NCBI GenBank assembly: GCA_914767715.1
Contig: OU612066.1
Location: 16,993,001-17,057,000, forward strand
Direction of reading: 5' to 3'
DNA: 64,000 nt
From: Membranipora membranacea
Lineage: Eukaryota; Bryozoa; Gymnolaemata; Cheilostomatida; Membraniporidae
Shown: piece by piece, positions 33,901-45,562 of the stretch
Position numbering within the stretch: the first letter of the stretch is position 1
Layout: every line of letters starts with the position of its first letter
Made by a program: the position numbers and the translations under genes
Notes under the pieces: model-generated
What the model was told of the DNA's origin: nothing
The model's input: only the letters and a program-made list of their open reading frames with translations
Database searches by the model: none

Positions 33901-34685
33901 TTGCTATTTCGAGATTAATTTCTCCTAATGGAAGACTGTAGTAAAAATTAGTCATGCAGGAAATCATTGGAAATCTAAGATTCTGCTTGGTAACAAGATA
34001 TTTTTAATTCCGATTGAAATGAATTTCATATAAATTATTGAAAGCTAACTTGGGTCACCTGGTTCAGATGCTGTGCAGTCATTACCTAGGGTGAATGCAA
34101 CCTCAATAACTTTTGGACTGTTGGTGATAGAATCATTATTTTTCAGCATTCACACCTATAATTGCTCTAGAAAAAGCTACATTAATTAACTACAAAATTT
34201 TTATTCTAGGGTAGATTCTCATTGATTTTGCGAAATTGTCCCGTAATTCGAGATAAGTAGTGTGTTTTAACTAAAACCCAGGAACTAACTTTCTTATCAT
34301 ATGATATGTTTTTCTTTTGGTGCTCCAATTGAGAATAACAAGGATTGAATATCAAACTCATGTAAGTAAGAGTGAACAGAATAAAAAAAATCAATATAAT
34401 TAGATTTATAAACAACATATCAATGAATGCTAGGTAACAGAAGAACACTTTCATTAATAGCAATAAAAAAAACCATAGGTGCTGCAAAGTTTGGAATGTG
34501 TATATCTCTTAACTTCGTAAATTATGACAGGAAGATAAGCATGTCTGTGAGAAATTTAATCTCTCAACGTACTAAATTCCAGCTTGAATGATGGAATATG
34601 TTAACTACAACATCTTCAAAATCAATCTAATTAATGGCACAAGTTTGATATTTGATATAGTTTATGCTGCAGCTTGAGCTTTAGG

Positions 34686-34693
34686 TATAAAAA
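34686..34693 (+). promoter_or_regulatory. TATA box of the lectin gene
   Basis: TATAAAAA lies 45-52 nt before the ATG at 34738. This spacing fits a transcription start near 34716 and a leader of about 20 nt. Confidence 0.5.
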
Positions 34694-34737
34694 CGGATCA
34701 CTTCAGTGCTTTGGTTCATTTCATATGATTTTCAAAC

Positions 34738-37700
34738 ATGAGGATGGACTGTAAATTATGGTGGAGTCATTTGTGGTACATAACTCTACAAATATCTCAT
34801 GGTGAGTCATCATTTTATTTTAGTTATTTTTTAGTTGTTTCACCTTACCACAGGATCTATACTAATGGACTTATTTGAAGCCTAGACAGGACAATGTACA
34901 TACTACATAGCTAAGGGTAGGCTTGACACGCGGCTTAAAACCAGAAGATAACTCCTCATACTATAGCGAGAAATACAAGGCTACTCCCTAAATAAGAAAA
35001 GTAGCTGGTTGACAAGGCTAAGCTTGAAGTATACAGCTTAAAATAGTGAGGCCCTTAATTGTGAGTGATGTTACATCATTGGTGGGATTGTGTAGTAGCA
35101 CCTTAATTGTGGGTGATGTTACATCATTGGTGGGATTGTGTAGTAGCACCTTAATTGTGAGTGGTGTTACGTCATTGGTGGGATTGTGTAGTAGCACCTT
35201 AATTGTGAGTGGTGTTACATCATTGGTGGGATTGTGTAGTAGCACCTTAATTGTGAGTGATGTTACATCATTTGTGGGATTGTGTAGTAGCACCTTAATT
35301 GTGAGTGGTGTTACATCATTGGTGGGATTGTGTAGTAGCACCTTAATTGTGAGTGGTGTTACATCATTGGTGGGATTGTGTAGTAGCACCTTAATTGTGA
35401 GTGATGTTACATCATTTGTGGGATTGTGTAGTAGCACCTTAATTGTGAGTGGTGTTACGTCATTGGTGGGATTGTGTAGTAGCACCTTAATTGTGAGTGG
35501 TGTTACATCATTGGTGGGATTGTGTAGTAGCAATGATGTTGTCATTGAGTTTCAGTCCCACAATCAAGGTATTTATCAATTTTGATTGGATTTTGAGTTT
35601 GCGAACATTGATTCACATTCAGCAGCAGCTTATTGTTATCATTTTGATGTTTTTTCTATTTTTTTTTTAAACAATTTTTCAGGTGAAAATAGATCTGCTA
35701 TTAAACAGATCTTTTTGTAGCATAGACTGATTTGTGTTATGTAGAGAATTAATGTGTTGATATTTTGTGGTGATACACTTACTGATCTTATAATTAAAAT
35801 GTTTGGTTCCCCTCTGAGTTGCCTTGAGTTGTTTTTTGACAATTGACAGCATATACAATTAAGGCACCGAATTCAAGAACAGGTTTTGTTGTATGGACCC
35901 GATAAAATTCAGCACATTCACAATTACCATTGTCATTTTTTTTTGAAGTTTCAGCTTTAACCAGCTGTGATCTAGAATATTTGGGATGTTTCACTGAAAC
36001 AAGCTCCCACGATTTAACTGGATCTATCGATAACATCGGATCAACTCTAACAAACGAAATATGTATGCAAAACTGTATTGATCAAGGTAAGTTTAATGAT
36101 ATAGGGAATAAAAGAATATTATGCTGTGAGGGAGTAGACAGGGTGGGGGATGGAGAGTGTGATACATTGAAAAAGTCTCCTCTCTTTAAAAATGTATCTA
36201 TCAAATTAAATTTTTGTAACTTAGATTATATTAAGTTGAAATAATATTTTAAAATTTGGAAGAGAGCAGGTACACACGGGAACCATGGGCTCAGGAACAA
36301 TCCGTCAATTCTTGCAGTCAGGACTCCATCAGCACTAATTGCCTGGCAGACAAAATCAATCGTGCTTACTCACTCATGGTAAAATACGTTATTTGATTAG
36401 ATGGAATTTCATTTACATTGCAAGGATTTACATATGCTGGTACGTTGCATGGACAATACTGTCTATGTGGAAATAGCTATGGGTCTTATGGCCAGGCAGA
36501 AGAATCTAGCTGTGATAGTAAATGCCCGGCTGATGCTGCTCAGATCTGTGGAGGGTTCTGGAGGAACTCAATTTACAAACTCAAACAAACAGGTTGATAT
36601 TATTAATTTCTCTGTTAGAGATCATCAGAATTACATGGCATCTTTTTTTTTAACCCAAAGGAAAACCATAACAAACTAACAACTACTGTTAAAGTTTTGT
36701 ATCAATGTAAGGTGACTCTATATCCAACTTTTGCTATAGCACTCAGTTGCAATGGTTCTCAGATCTGCAGAGGATACAACTCCATTTACAAACCAAAGGG
36801 GTTATTATTTTTTATTACTTTCAATAGGCATTGGTCACTTTGGTCTCTTTATCACATCATACTATAGAGGTAAAATTCATTTCTTATCTACAGCACAGTT
36901 CAAAACAGACAACAGCGATAAATATTTTTTGTGTGGAATTGATGGAGTGTTTCTGAACTAGTGAATTATTCATTCTGTAATATGTGTATTTTTCTATTCC
37001 ATTAAGATGACATATCAATGAGGATTTCCCAAACTATATTCACACGGGCAGATGATATAGAATCGGTGTCAACACCAGAGAAAGCTGCAGGATCACACCG
37101 TTCAGGACTAGAGTGTGGAGTTTCCTGCCTTACAGCCAATGACTGTGCAGCCTTCAGTTACAGAACCAACACCAAAATGTGTTATCTTTACTCAAATTGT
37201 GCAAGAACAGCATCTGTGAGGATAAGGAGCAGCAATGAGTCCAACTTTGTGAGATCAAGTGCTGAGAACTTGGCTTTAGGTGGGATGTTCATATTATGAG
37301 TCACAAATATCAGTATAAGTATTATCTTTCCTTGTTGAGAGAGGAATCAACTAACTGCTGATACCAAAAACTGACTAAAATTGATCTTGAAAAATGAATC
37401 CTGCATGTATTGACACAATCGGAAGTGTATCATTTGAAAATTTGAATTAACTTGACATCAGGGACGATACACGTTGGGATTAAATAATTCAACATTCAAA
37501 TACATCAATGCTATATGCTTGCTAAATTGGCTGTTATTGTTCAGTTGGTGAAGCTTCAATGACTAGCCAAAATACAACGAAAGAAGATGCCTGTCTTGGT
37601 AATGATGGTGATCCCTACACATCCTTCAGAACATCTAATGGTGAGCCAGCCTGGTGGAGGGTAGATCTGGGTGCAGAGCGTTGTGTATTAGAGGTGAACA

Positions 37701-38396
37701 TTATCATCAGCAATTCTTCTGGTAAGTTTTTAAGATTGCAGACACTCAACCGATCAAAAGTCACGACGGTTATGAACAAACCTGGTATGTGTGTCATGTC
37801 CAAGATTTTTAACACCAAAGTTTTTAGACTATTGAAATTTCAGCTTGGCAAGTGTATCAGGTACAAGGCTTGCAACAACTGCAGCACAGTCCAATATTCC
37901 AGTATAAATGGCCTGTATTAATTTGCCTTATGTATCAGGTTTAAGCTTTTGGACCTACACTGCTATGCATGAACATATTATGGCAAACAGTCACTAATGT
38001 AATGCTGACTGTTGTTTTTTTTCTGGACTTCTGTTACACACTGGCATTAAAGCTTTTCACTATTTTTGTCCTGGTACTTACATCTTCATCTTACTTGCCT
38101 TGCATAATGGCTTTTATCGTATGATGTGTACCAAATCACATAATGTGCCCCATTTCCATTTTTCTGCAGTAATAATGGCGGCCGCAACCCCAACAGAGTT
38201 GGTTATAACAGTCACATCTGTCGCATCTAACTCAACTGATGATATGAATGTCTTGTGCGGACAGATCAATGGGCAGGTAACAGAGAATACTCTTGTTGTG
38301 TGTGACCAGCTTCTAAGTGGACGCTATGTGCAGGTGCACAACACAGGTCACAGTGCTGACTTTCACCTGGCTGAGGTGCAAGTATTCGGATTCTAA
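34738..38396 (+). CDS. Secreted WSC / PAN-like / fucolectin-like protein
   Basis: Six exons, every intron in phase 1: 34738-34801, 35955-36086, 36425-36592, 37007-37279, 37545-37721 and 38170-38396 (TAA), giving 346 residues. The start MRMDCKLWWSHLWYITLQIS looks like a signal peptide. A WSC domain (about 23-122) spans exons 2-3: YLGCF, then GFTYAGTLHGQYCLCGNSYG and CGGFWRNSIYKL. Exon 4 is a Cys-rich PAN/apple-like module (GLECGVSCLTANDCAAFSYR). Exons 5-6 form a fucolectin/F5-8C-like domain (EPAWWRVDLGAE, and GRYVQVHNTG near the end). WSC and fucolectin domains bind carbohydrate, so a secreted glycan-recognition protein is likely. The uniform phase-1 modules suggest exon shuffling. A leftover WSC-like segment lies at about 36737-36796. 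Confidence 0.5.
35052..35532. repeat. 48-bp minisatellite, about 10 units
   Basis: The unit is 48 bp (CCTTAATTGTGAGTGGTGTT, then ACATCATTGGTGGGATTGTG, then TAGTAGCA) and is repeated ten times inside intron 1 of the lectin gene. Variants (GTGATG with TTTGTGGG, or ACGTC for ACATC) recur every third unit, which indicates a 144-bp higher-order repeat. Because 48 is a multiple of 3, both strands stay open; this is not evidence of coding. Confidence 0.5.
36737..36796 (+). pseudogene. WSC exon remnant
   Basis: After an acceptor-like CTATAG, the phase-1 reading gives QICRGYNSIYKPK, matching the end of the WSC exon (QICGGFWRNSIYKLK). The first half of the domain is missing and no donor keeps the frame into exon 37007. 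It looks like a partial internal duplication now within an intron. Confidence 0.5.
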
Positions 38397-38639
38397 TGAG
38401 ACAATTTTGAATATTTGAAACAATGTGTGTGTGACAGGATTGATTGGTGTTTTGGCTAATGGGTTTCAGGTTATTTCCAGTTCTCCCAAAAATGATTTAT
38501 TCATTTATTATGATTAATTATTTATCATAATTGATTCGGACCCAAAACACTCCATCATACAGTAGGAATGTTTTAGTGTTTCAGATAGCTTTCTAAGCGC
38601 CATCAGTTTTTGCAAAGAATTTTGAAATATTTTGCCTTG

Positions 38640-38830
38640 CCACATTTTCCAGAATCAGTATCTGACTCATACAGTGTTAATATAAAACTTTTCATTTTGC
38701 GCGATTTTTCTTCACTTGTAGTTATCCACCTCTTGATCATGAATAGATAACTCCTTTTTATTTGCGCAGCACCATTATACATGTACTAAGTACAAATCTT
38801 GATGACTTTTTTCCACTGAACCGTACTTTC
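38640..38830. repeat. Dispersed repeat, copy 2
   Basis: Same orientation as 33590-33800, sharing TATCTGACTCATACAGTGTT and AGTTATCCACCTCTTGATCA. The last part of the family is not next to it but about 1.5 kb on, at 40270-40380. Confidence 0.5.
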
Positions 38831-39056
38831 CAATAAGTTTATGATTTTCTAGTTGGTATCAAAGCTGATTGTATATCGACAGTATAATATCTGGGTTTAG
38901 CATCAGGGTGTTTAACAAGGAAAAAAAGGGCAAGCATTTATTGCTCAAGACCAGTGGTAATTGTTGACATATAAAAGCATGTTCTGTGTAGCAGCCCCTA
39001 GGGGGACACATTTAGCCCTGTTCACACGGCCACAGGTTTTTTTTTTGTTTGGTTGG

Positions 39057-39090
39057 TTCACGCGGCCACCAAAACCCGTGGCCGCGTGAA
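39057..39090. other. GC-rich perfect hairpin
   Basis: TTCACGCGGCCAC (39057-39069) and GTGGCCGCGTGAA (39078-39090) form a 13-bp perfect stem with an 8-nt loop. A weaker outer copy of the left arm lies at about 39014-39033. The hairpin is strikingly GC-rich against AT-rich surroundings. Confidence 0.5.
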
Positions 39091-39499
39091 CAAGGCTAAC
39101 AGTAACCAGCTTGAAATGCTGATCTATATTTCATTTAAATATTAACTACTGTAGCTGCAGCCACGGGGTAATATTTATATATTGTATATATATTTATTCA
39201 CAGATGTAAGACTGAAAGCAAAGACGTAACAGTTCGGTAGAAAGAGGGACAACATTGGTTTGAATGACAAGAAATACATGGGAATGAACAGCAAATAAAA
39301 ATCCGAGCGATGCAATCAAAAGAAATTTCGTATCAAAGTTATGATACAAATATAAAATATATATTTACCTCATTGGCTCCTTTATATAAACGTGGTTACA
39401 GTTATAAATTAGGTGAAAACCATTATTTCACATAGCAGGGATGTGCCACCCGCAACTGACTATAATTAGTCGTAATGGAGAAAAATAGAGGAAAAAAGA

Positions 39500-39850
39500 T
39501 ACCCTATAGGAGTTTAATTTAGCTAGAGTTTAATTTCGCTATCTTGGCATGGTACTAAATTTCACTAGTACTAAATTTCGCAAGAAGGCTTACTAGTGAA
39601 AATTATAAAAAAATGTCCAAGCTGGGATTCGAACCCAGGGCATAACCCTACATCTGATTGCACGGCAGACACTTAGACCACTGCACCACACTACCTTGCA
39701 TGTGTAGATAAGGTGTATTCCTGTATAATTGTTTATGAAACTATGGTGAGTGACAGCGAGTTTAATTTAAGATACACTAAATTTCGCTACTTAGGCAAAA
39801 ACGCAAAAAGCGAATCCTAAATGCCGCGAAAACTAAACTCCTATAGGGTA
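39500..39850. mobile_element. TA-flanked MITE carrying a tRNA-like segment
   Basis: The termini are TACCCTATAGGAGTTTAATT (from 39500) and the inverted AAACTAAACTCCTATAGGGT (to 39849, then A). TA at both outer edges fits the TA target duplication of Tc1/mariner-type elements, with CCCTATAGGAGTTTA as the inverted repeat. The interior repeats CTAAATTTCGC. A tRNA-like segment (minus strand, about 39613-39705) lies inside, with a perfect T-stem CTGGG-TTCGAAT-CCCAG. Confidence 0.5.
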
Positions 39851-40650
39851 ATCACATTCAAAGAAAAGCTGAAAGCTAAATAGCCTTTGCGCTTGATGAT
39901 TCAAGCTAGCTGCATATCGTTAGACCTGCAGCTACAACTACTACTTTATCAGTTTCGTAAGAAATAAAAAATATAAGCTCCACATTTCCTTGTTCCCTTT
40001 CCTCATATGATTCAGCACAAGTGACACTGCACAAAATCTTCCACTGATTGAACACAGGCCAACTAATACAAGTGTTTGCCAAAAATATACTGTGATGAAC
40101 TGTTTGCATATAGCTTCCTGTTGTCAAACAAATTGAACAGGTGATAATCTTGATTTAAAGGGGAAATGAACCCAAAATCATATTAATAAATGTTCTTATT
40201 TTAGTTTTTGCATGAGCCCTAGCAACTTAATTATCGTGAATTAGCATAGTTTCCCTCCAAACTTGCCATGAAATCGCATTTCTGATTTTACTTCTGGTTG
40301 AAATAACACTGTTTGGTGCAAAAACTGTTTTATAGTTTTACAGCGCTATTTTGAGAGTAGCTTTTCCAAATGGAAGGTTGCATCATCTTGTGGGGATTTT
40401 GGATTTTGGAATATTTATGACCTCAGACATCAATCACCACAAGATAAATCTGTCTTAAAAATGTAGTATATTGGTATGTTACCTGGAAATAGCTTTGTTC
40501 GGTGGGGGCGACAAAGCTCGTCAACCCTTGCATGCCTCCACACCGGACAAAGCTTGTAAAGACATGCTAACTTGGCAGCAGCATCGCCTCACCAAACGCA
40601 GTAACTGTGCAATCATGTTGTGCCGATGCATATAGTAGTCAGAGGCTTAG

Positions 40651-40747
40651 GCGGCTGCAATGCAAGTTAGTGGCATTACATTATCAAACACTCATCTTCG
40701 CAATAAGTAGTTGATAATTTAATGCCACAAACTCGCATTGCAGCCGT
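40651..40747. mobile_element. Hairpin element with 37-bp arms
   Basis: The left arm 40651-40687 (GCGGCTGCAATGCAAGTTAG...) pairs with 40711-40747 at 33 of 37 positions, around a 23-nt loop. Part of the arm (GAGTTAGTGGCATTACATTA) recurs at 30254-30273, so it is a dispersed foldback family. Confidence 0.5.
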
Positions 40748-41099
40748 CCGAGCACTTAGACAAGCATCACAGCTAAATATTCCCAATGAATATTATGACT
40801 CATTCCACTGTTTTTGGCTTTAGTGCTTAGCTAATTATTATGTCCAGCAAACCAAACTGAATTGATAAGAATGTGCCGGAGTTGTCTCCCTTTTAATAAG
40901 ACGTATTAGCAGGGTCTTAAGTAAATAGAACAGGACATATTCCGATAACTATTACTTACACAAAACAGTTCGTTTTGCACTTGCCCTGCTGTGTTATGAG
41001 GATCATAAGATGATACCCTCAGGTGTCACCAGATTTCATTCACTATTTCTCTACAGGCTTGTAATGCAAGTGCAAACTAATGAAAGCTTAGCCATCAGC

Positions 41100-41160
41100 C
41101 TGATTGTCTGAGCGGTAAGATCCAAGGACATGCAATAAGAAGGCCTGAGTTCAAATCAAG
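41100..41160 (+). repeat. tRNA-like SINE remnant
   Basis: An A-box-like CTGATTGTCTGAGCGGTAAG is followed by a B-box-like CCTGAGTTCAAATCAAG. It is too diverged for a tRNA gene. Confidence 0.5.
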
Positions 41161-41667
41161 TTTAAGGTCCATCCCTGACCGGAAACAGAAGTAGTTTTTT
41201 AGGTCAAACAAAGAGGTAACAACTCAACACGATCTAAAGCAAGCTCAAAATGAGCATTGATCGGTAAATGGAAAGTTTTCATCTAAACAGAAATCAAACA
41301 CCCTATCATATTGTAGCGTTCGAAAACAATTCCTGATAAAATAACCATAATAAACAGGCAACCCAAATGACTCAACATCTTATACATCGGTTCTTTTAAT
41401 ATGAATCAGCTAGTCTGATCCTCTCAGACTTTCGCCCACCACCCCCCCCCCCCTCAGAATTAACAGATGTTTATCCCCATTAGCATAATTGTTTTCCAAA
41501 TTATTGATATTTTGCCTTAGTGATGTTCCCTATATCCTCATCTGATTCAGCACTTACTAACATTGCACCGAAACAGGTCCGGTTTATCAAGACTGTGCTA
41601 TAAAATGGTTTTATGAAACGAATGCAAATGAATTTTTAACATAAATGTGTTATCAGTACAGCGCAAA

Positions 41668-41676
41668 TATATAAAA
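41668..41676 (+). promoter_or_regulatory. TATA box of the astacin gene
   Basis: TATATAAAA lies about 120 nt before the ATG at 41795. No competing TATA element is nearer. Confidence 0.5.
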
Positions 41677-41794
41677 CACCTGATCCACTGCGCAAGTAAT
41701 CACATCAACTGCAACATCCTAGTGAGTTAGGCACCTCTGAAGAAGTATTATCTGTATTTAGCCAAATTTTGCCTGCTCGCAGGATACACAAATC

Positions 41795-44700
41795 ATGAAT
41801 ACCGTACTTGTGATATCTGCAGCCATGGTAAGCATCAAACCAAATCTATAATACAATTAATCCTTTATTATGTAAGCATTCTGAGATGAGAAGTCATAAA
41901 TTAATTTAACAAACAAGGTCTATTTTTAATAGTTTAGTACAATGAATATGGTTAGTATCATGAGTATCATGTTATTTGAATATCGTTATATTGTTTTCTT
42001 CTTAAAACAAGTAAATGAAAAAAAATTACACCCTAAATTGAACCACAACGAAAAAACAAGATGAAAATTTGAAATTTCAACCTCAGAGAGCCAAAAACTG
42101 CAGAGGGGAACGGTCACTGTTGAAAAAGGGAGTCAACCTGTTCAACAGAAACCTAATGGGGGAGGAGGGGAGCGGGCCGTCGGGACTGCAGGGTCGGCTG
42201 ACGGAGGCTTTGGGGGGGGGGTTGTGTGTAGGTGGCATTTGGTAGATGGGGCTTGCCGGTCGATGGTCGGATCTTGATGGTCTCAGCTTTGTTCAATCGG
42301 GTGGTCGCCACTCTAGTCTCGACCTGTCTGGCGTAAACTATCAGCAGACCACACCGCTGCATTTTTCATCTTAAGTTTAATTAATCATTTTACGGGAAAT
42401 TTTCAAGCAGAAACCTAATACAAAAATCATAATAATATGTTCGCCAATATCTTGAACAACGGTTTAATGCTGCCATTAAATTTAAAAAAAAACAAAGCTG
42501 GCGATGATTCAAAGTTTTGCATGGGCTTCATTGCTTGTTAACGCTTCTAATTCAGTGCACAAGCGGAAATTTTGTAAATTCTCTCATCATAATCTGGTTG
42601 TTTACTTTTGACAGCTGTTGGCAGCGTATGGGGCATCAGCAATGATGATAAATGGAACACAGATGTCTATTGACGAAGCTATTATGAAGGCTGGCAAAGA
42701 TGAAGAAACAAGTAAGTAAAAGCTGCAGTCACATACTGCCCTGTATCCATAAGTACTATAACAAAATAATGAAAATCAGTGTTGGCCATTATTTAGAAAT
42801 ATCTCATGCTATATTGGAATTCCCAGGAAGCATTGCATTGTGGGACGTATTTAAACTGTGATCATAATGAAACTTGTGGTTAGCCATAACTCAGAAATAT
42901 CATATTTGATATGAATTCCCAGAAAACATTGCATTATGGAACGTATTTAAACCATGACTATTTATGTTACAATTACAACTGTGACTAATTTTGTCACAGG
43001 TGGTATGTTTGAGGTGCAGGGGAGAGCTGATAATGATACAGAAGCGGTGATTATTGAGATGGATATGATGTACAAAATGGAGACTTACAACTCTATGCAA
43101 GAAGAGATGACAGCTTCCGAGGAGGTTGGAGCAAGGAAGAAAAGAAAAGCTACACTTGGTAGTACCTCCAGGTGGCCTAATGCAAGAGTACCTTATGTTA
43201 TCTCATCAACATTCAGTGAGTTGGCTTCTGATCTTTAAAGTGATCAGGTAGTAGTTTGAGGCGAAGCCGGAAGCCACTGCCTGCCCTAGAAAGCTAAATA
43301 AGGTGGCTTAAAAACCAATTAATTGAATAATCCATGTCATAAACCTTTGGGATTTCCCTTTTCTATTTTGTATCCCCTAAATTGCTGTTAAATAAAGTTG
43401 CAGCACCCCTCCTAGTGATGTTTTTCACCTGCTTCAGATTTTTGCCTCCCCTGCCATTTTTTCTAAACTACGATATTTTTCCTTATGGTATATGCACTTA
43501 TCTTTCACTGAAGGTCAAGTCCATGAAGAGCCGGCCATCTTGTAAATATGGGTATAAAATTGCCATGTGCTTGATCCCTGAATCCCTACAATACTGAACA
43601 GTTCCAAAAGTTAATGAATGCTAATGATGAGAAGTCTAAGAATCGAGGGCCACACTGTAAGATGATGGGAATCTGGTCATCAGGGGAGTTGTCCGTGGTG
43701 CTCATCTAACTACTGTTGATCAAAGGGCACTATACTTTATCCACTGCCACACTTGTAAAAGGCGGTACATTTTGACACTTTGTCTATTATGCTTAACGGT
43801 CATGATTATGTTGTTTTATTTTATCTCTTGTAGGTGCCAGCGACAGGAGTCTGGTTATGCAGGCTATCAACGCCTACACCAGATACTCCTGTATCAGATT
43901 CGTCCCTGCTACTTCATCTGACAGAAACTATGTCATGTTCCAAAATGGAGGTGGATGCTCTTCATATGTTGGAAGAATTGGAGGCCGTCAACCCATCAAT
44001 CTAGCCCGCGGTTGTAGATATGTAAGAAAAATTACTAACCTGACAATGGATATTTAACAGATTTTAATAAAACTTTAAAATCAGACGTGCAAAAATTGGC
44101 AATGCATTAATTTAAGAGGGCCTGTATACAGTTGAACCGATGGAGTTTGTAATCTGGCATTAAGCAATTCATGACATAATGGACATTAATGCTTAAAGAT
44201 GAATTGATATTCTACCTTGCCCTTCATTTTTCTCATAGGTCAGAGGATTCTTTCACGAACTCTTGTCTTCCCAGTCACTGTCATAAGGTTGTAATTGACT
44301 CTTTTTTTCTTAAATTTTAGTTAGGAATCATCACACACGAGATGGGACATGCCATCGGATTCCAGCATGAACAGAATAGACCTGATAGAGATGACTTTGT
44401 ACAGATAAATTCTGCAAACATTGAGTCTGGTGTACTAAGAAACTTCAGGCGATACACTGCCAATCAAGTGGGCACCTTCAACATTACATACGATTATACA
44501 AGTATCATGCACTATTCCCAATATGTAAGTATGAAATAGTAGAGCTCATTGGCAATGGAAACAATGGCAGTGCAATGAGAATTAGTTTCATTTTATGTTT
44601 CTTATTTTTTCAATATCTAGCTGTGAAAATGATTGATAAAATATTAGAGGGTAGCATTGTGATAAAACCATGAAGAAATGACTTGCTAATCTTTCTATTC

Positions 44701-45562
44701 CTGTTAAATGATTGTAGACTTTCTCAAAAAATGGTAGACCCACAATTACGGCTCGTGATCCTCAATTCCAGAAGGCCATGGGTAACCGAGATGGTCTCAG
44801 CTTCAAAGACATAGCTCTAGCAAACTCAATCTACACATGTGCTGCAGGTAAATTCCAACATTAGTGTCCTTAAACAATTATTTATATTTGGATTTATCTA
44901 TGCATCCAATTTTACGGTCAACTCCAGTGGCATATCAAATAAAAAACATAGTGTTTAGAGCATAGTCATATAAAAGATTATTTATGGTTTTATTTCTATA
45001 CACTAGGTCTTATTTGATGTCTTATTTTAAACCCTTGCCTGCCGTTGCCGGCTACTCTTTTCGAAGAGGCAGAGGGGGATCTTCATACTGCACGCAAGCA
45101 CACAGTAGACCTCATGTTATCTTTCTTCCAATCCAAACAGACCTGGCTAGGATGAATGGCTTGCCTGTGCCAAATCACAAGTCCTTTGCCTTAGCGGTCA
45201 TACCAATCCTCACTCCTTGTGGTTAAGAGTAAACAAAACACAATAGTTGGATGCTGTATTGATTGTTTACAGCTAACGATTGCGCTGCCAGAACTTGCCA
45301 AACCGGTGCCTTCCAGGGACAGGACTGCCAATGTTATTGTGATAGCGGAAACAGAGCCAACCCAATCCAGGTATGCAACGGTCAAGCAGTAACAACTCCT
45401 AAACCACCAACTACCACTACCACCACAGCTGCTCCATCAGTGTGTGAAGATAGAAGGACTTACTGTCAAAGAGGAGCCGCATCAGGATTATGCACAGGTC
45501 GATTCAGGACTTTCATGAGGGCCAATTGTCAGCTCAGCTGTAAATACTGCAGTAGGGGCTGA
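41795..45562 (+). CDS. Secreted astacin-family metalloprotease with ShK-like tail
   Basis: Seven exons with matching phases: 41795-41827, 42615-42711, 43000-43215, 43834-44021, 44321-44524, 44718-44847 and 45273-45562 (TGA), giving 385 residues. MNTVLVISAAMLLAAYGASA is a clear signal peptide. A propeptide ends at the basic site RKKRK (89-93), a likely furin-type cleavage point. The catalytic domain has the zinc site HEMGHAIGFQHEQNRPDRD (from 184) and the Met-turn SIMHY (about 239-243), both complete, so the enzyme should be active. A Cys-rich segment, a Thr/Pro linker (TTPKPPTTTTTTAAP) and a six-Cys ShK-like domain (about 345-385, ending CQLSCKYCSRG) follow. Astacins are extracellular endopeptidases that process matrix proteins, toxins or growth factors; the substrate here is unknown. 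Confidence 0.5.

Larger units (their letters stand above)
29662..34685. other. Long non-coding spacer between TRIM A and the lectin gene
   Basis: It contains a 326-bp inverted-repeat element (29901-30226), a piece of a hairpin family (30251-30280), TA repeats (about 30645-30662), the right arm of the inverted duplication (30748-31690) and one member of a dispersed repeat (33590-33900). I see no exon outside the duplicated arm. Confidence 0.5.
38397..41667. other. Non-coding spacer rich in small elements
   Basis: It holds dispersed-repeat copies (about 38640-38830 and 40270-40380), a GC-rich hairpin (39057-39090), a mariner-type MITE (39500-39850), a long hairpin element (40651-40747), a tRNA-like remnant (41100-41160) and a poly-C run (about 41441). 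I found no exon. Confidence 0.5.

Noticed and set aside
34206-34487. Small hydrophobic membrane protein on the minus strand
   Set aside because: Phe/Leu/Ile-rich translation of AT-rich DNA, with no homologue recognised and no promoter or splice context.
35052-35532. CRISPR-like array
   Set aside because: Units abut without unique spacers, and the window is eukaryotic.
35018-35585. Open frames of 175-179 codons on both strands
   Set aside because: They come from the 48-bp minisatellite, whose length is a multiple of three. There is no domain, and it lies inside a lectin intron.
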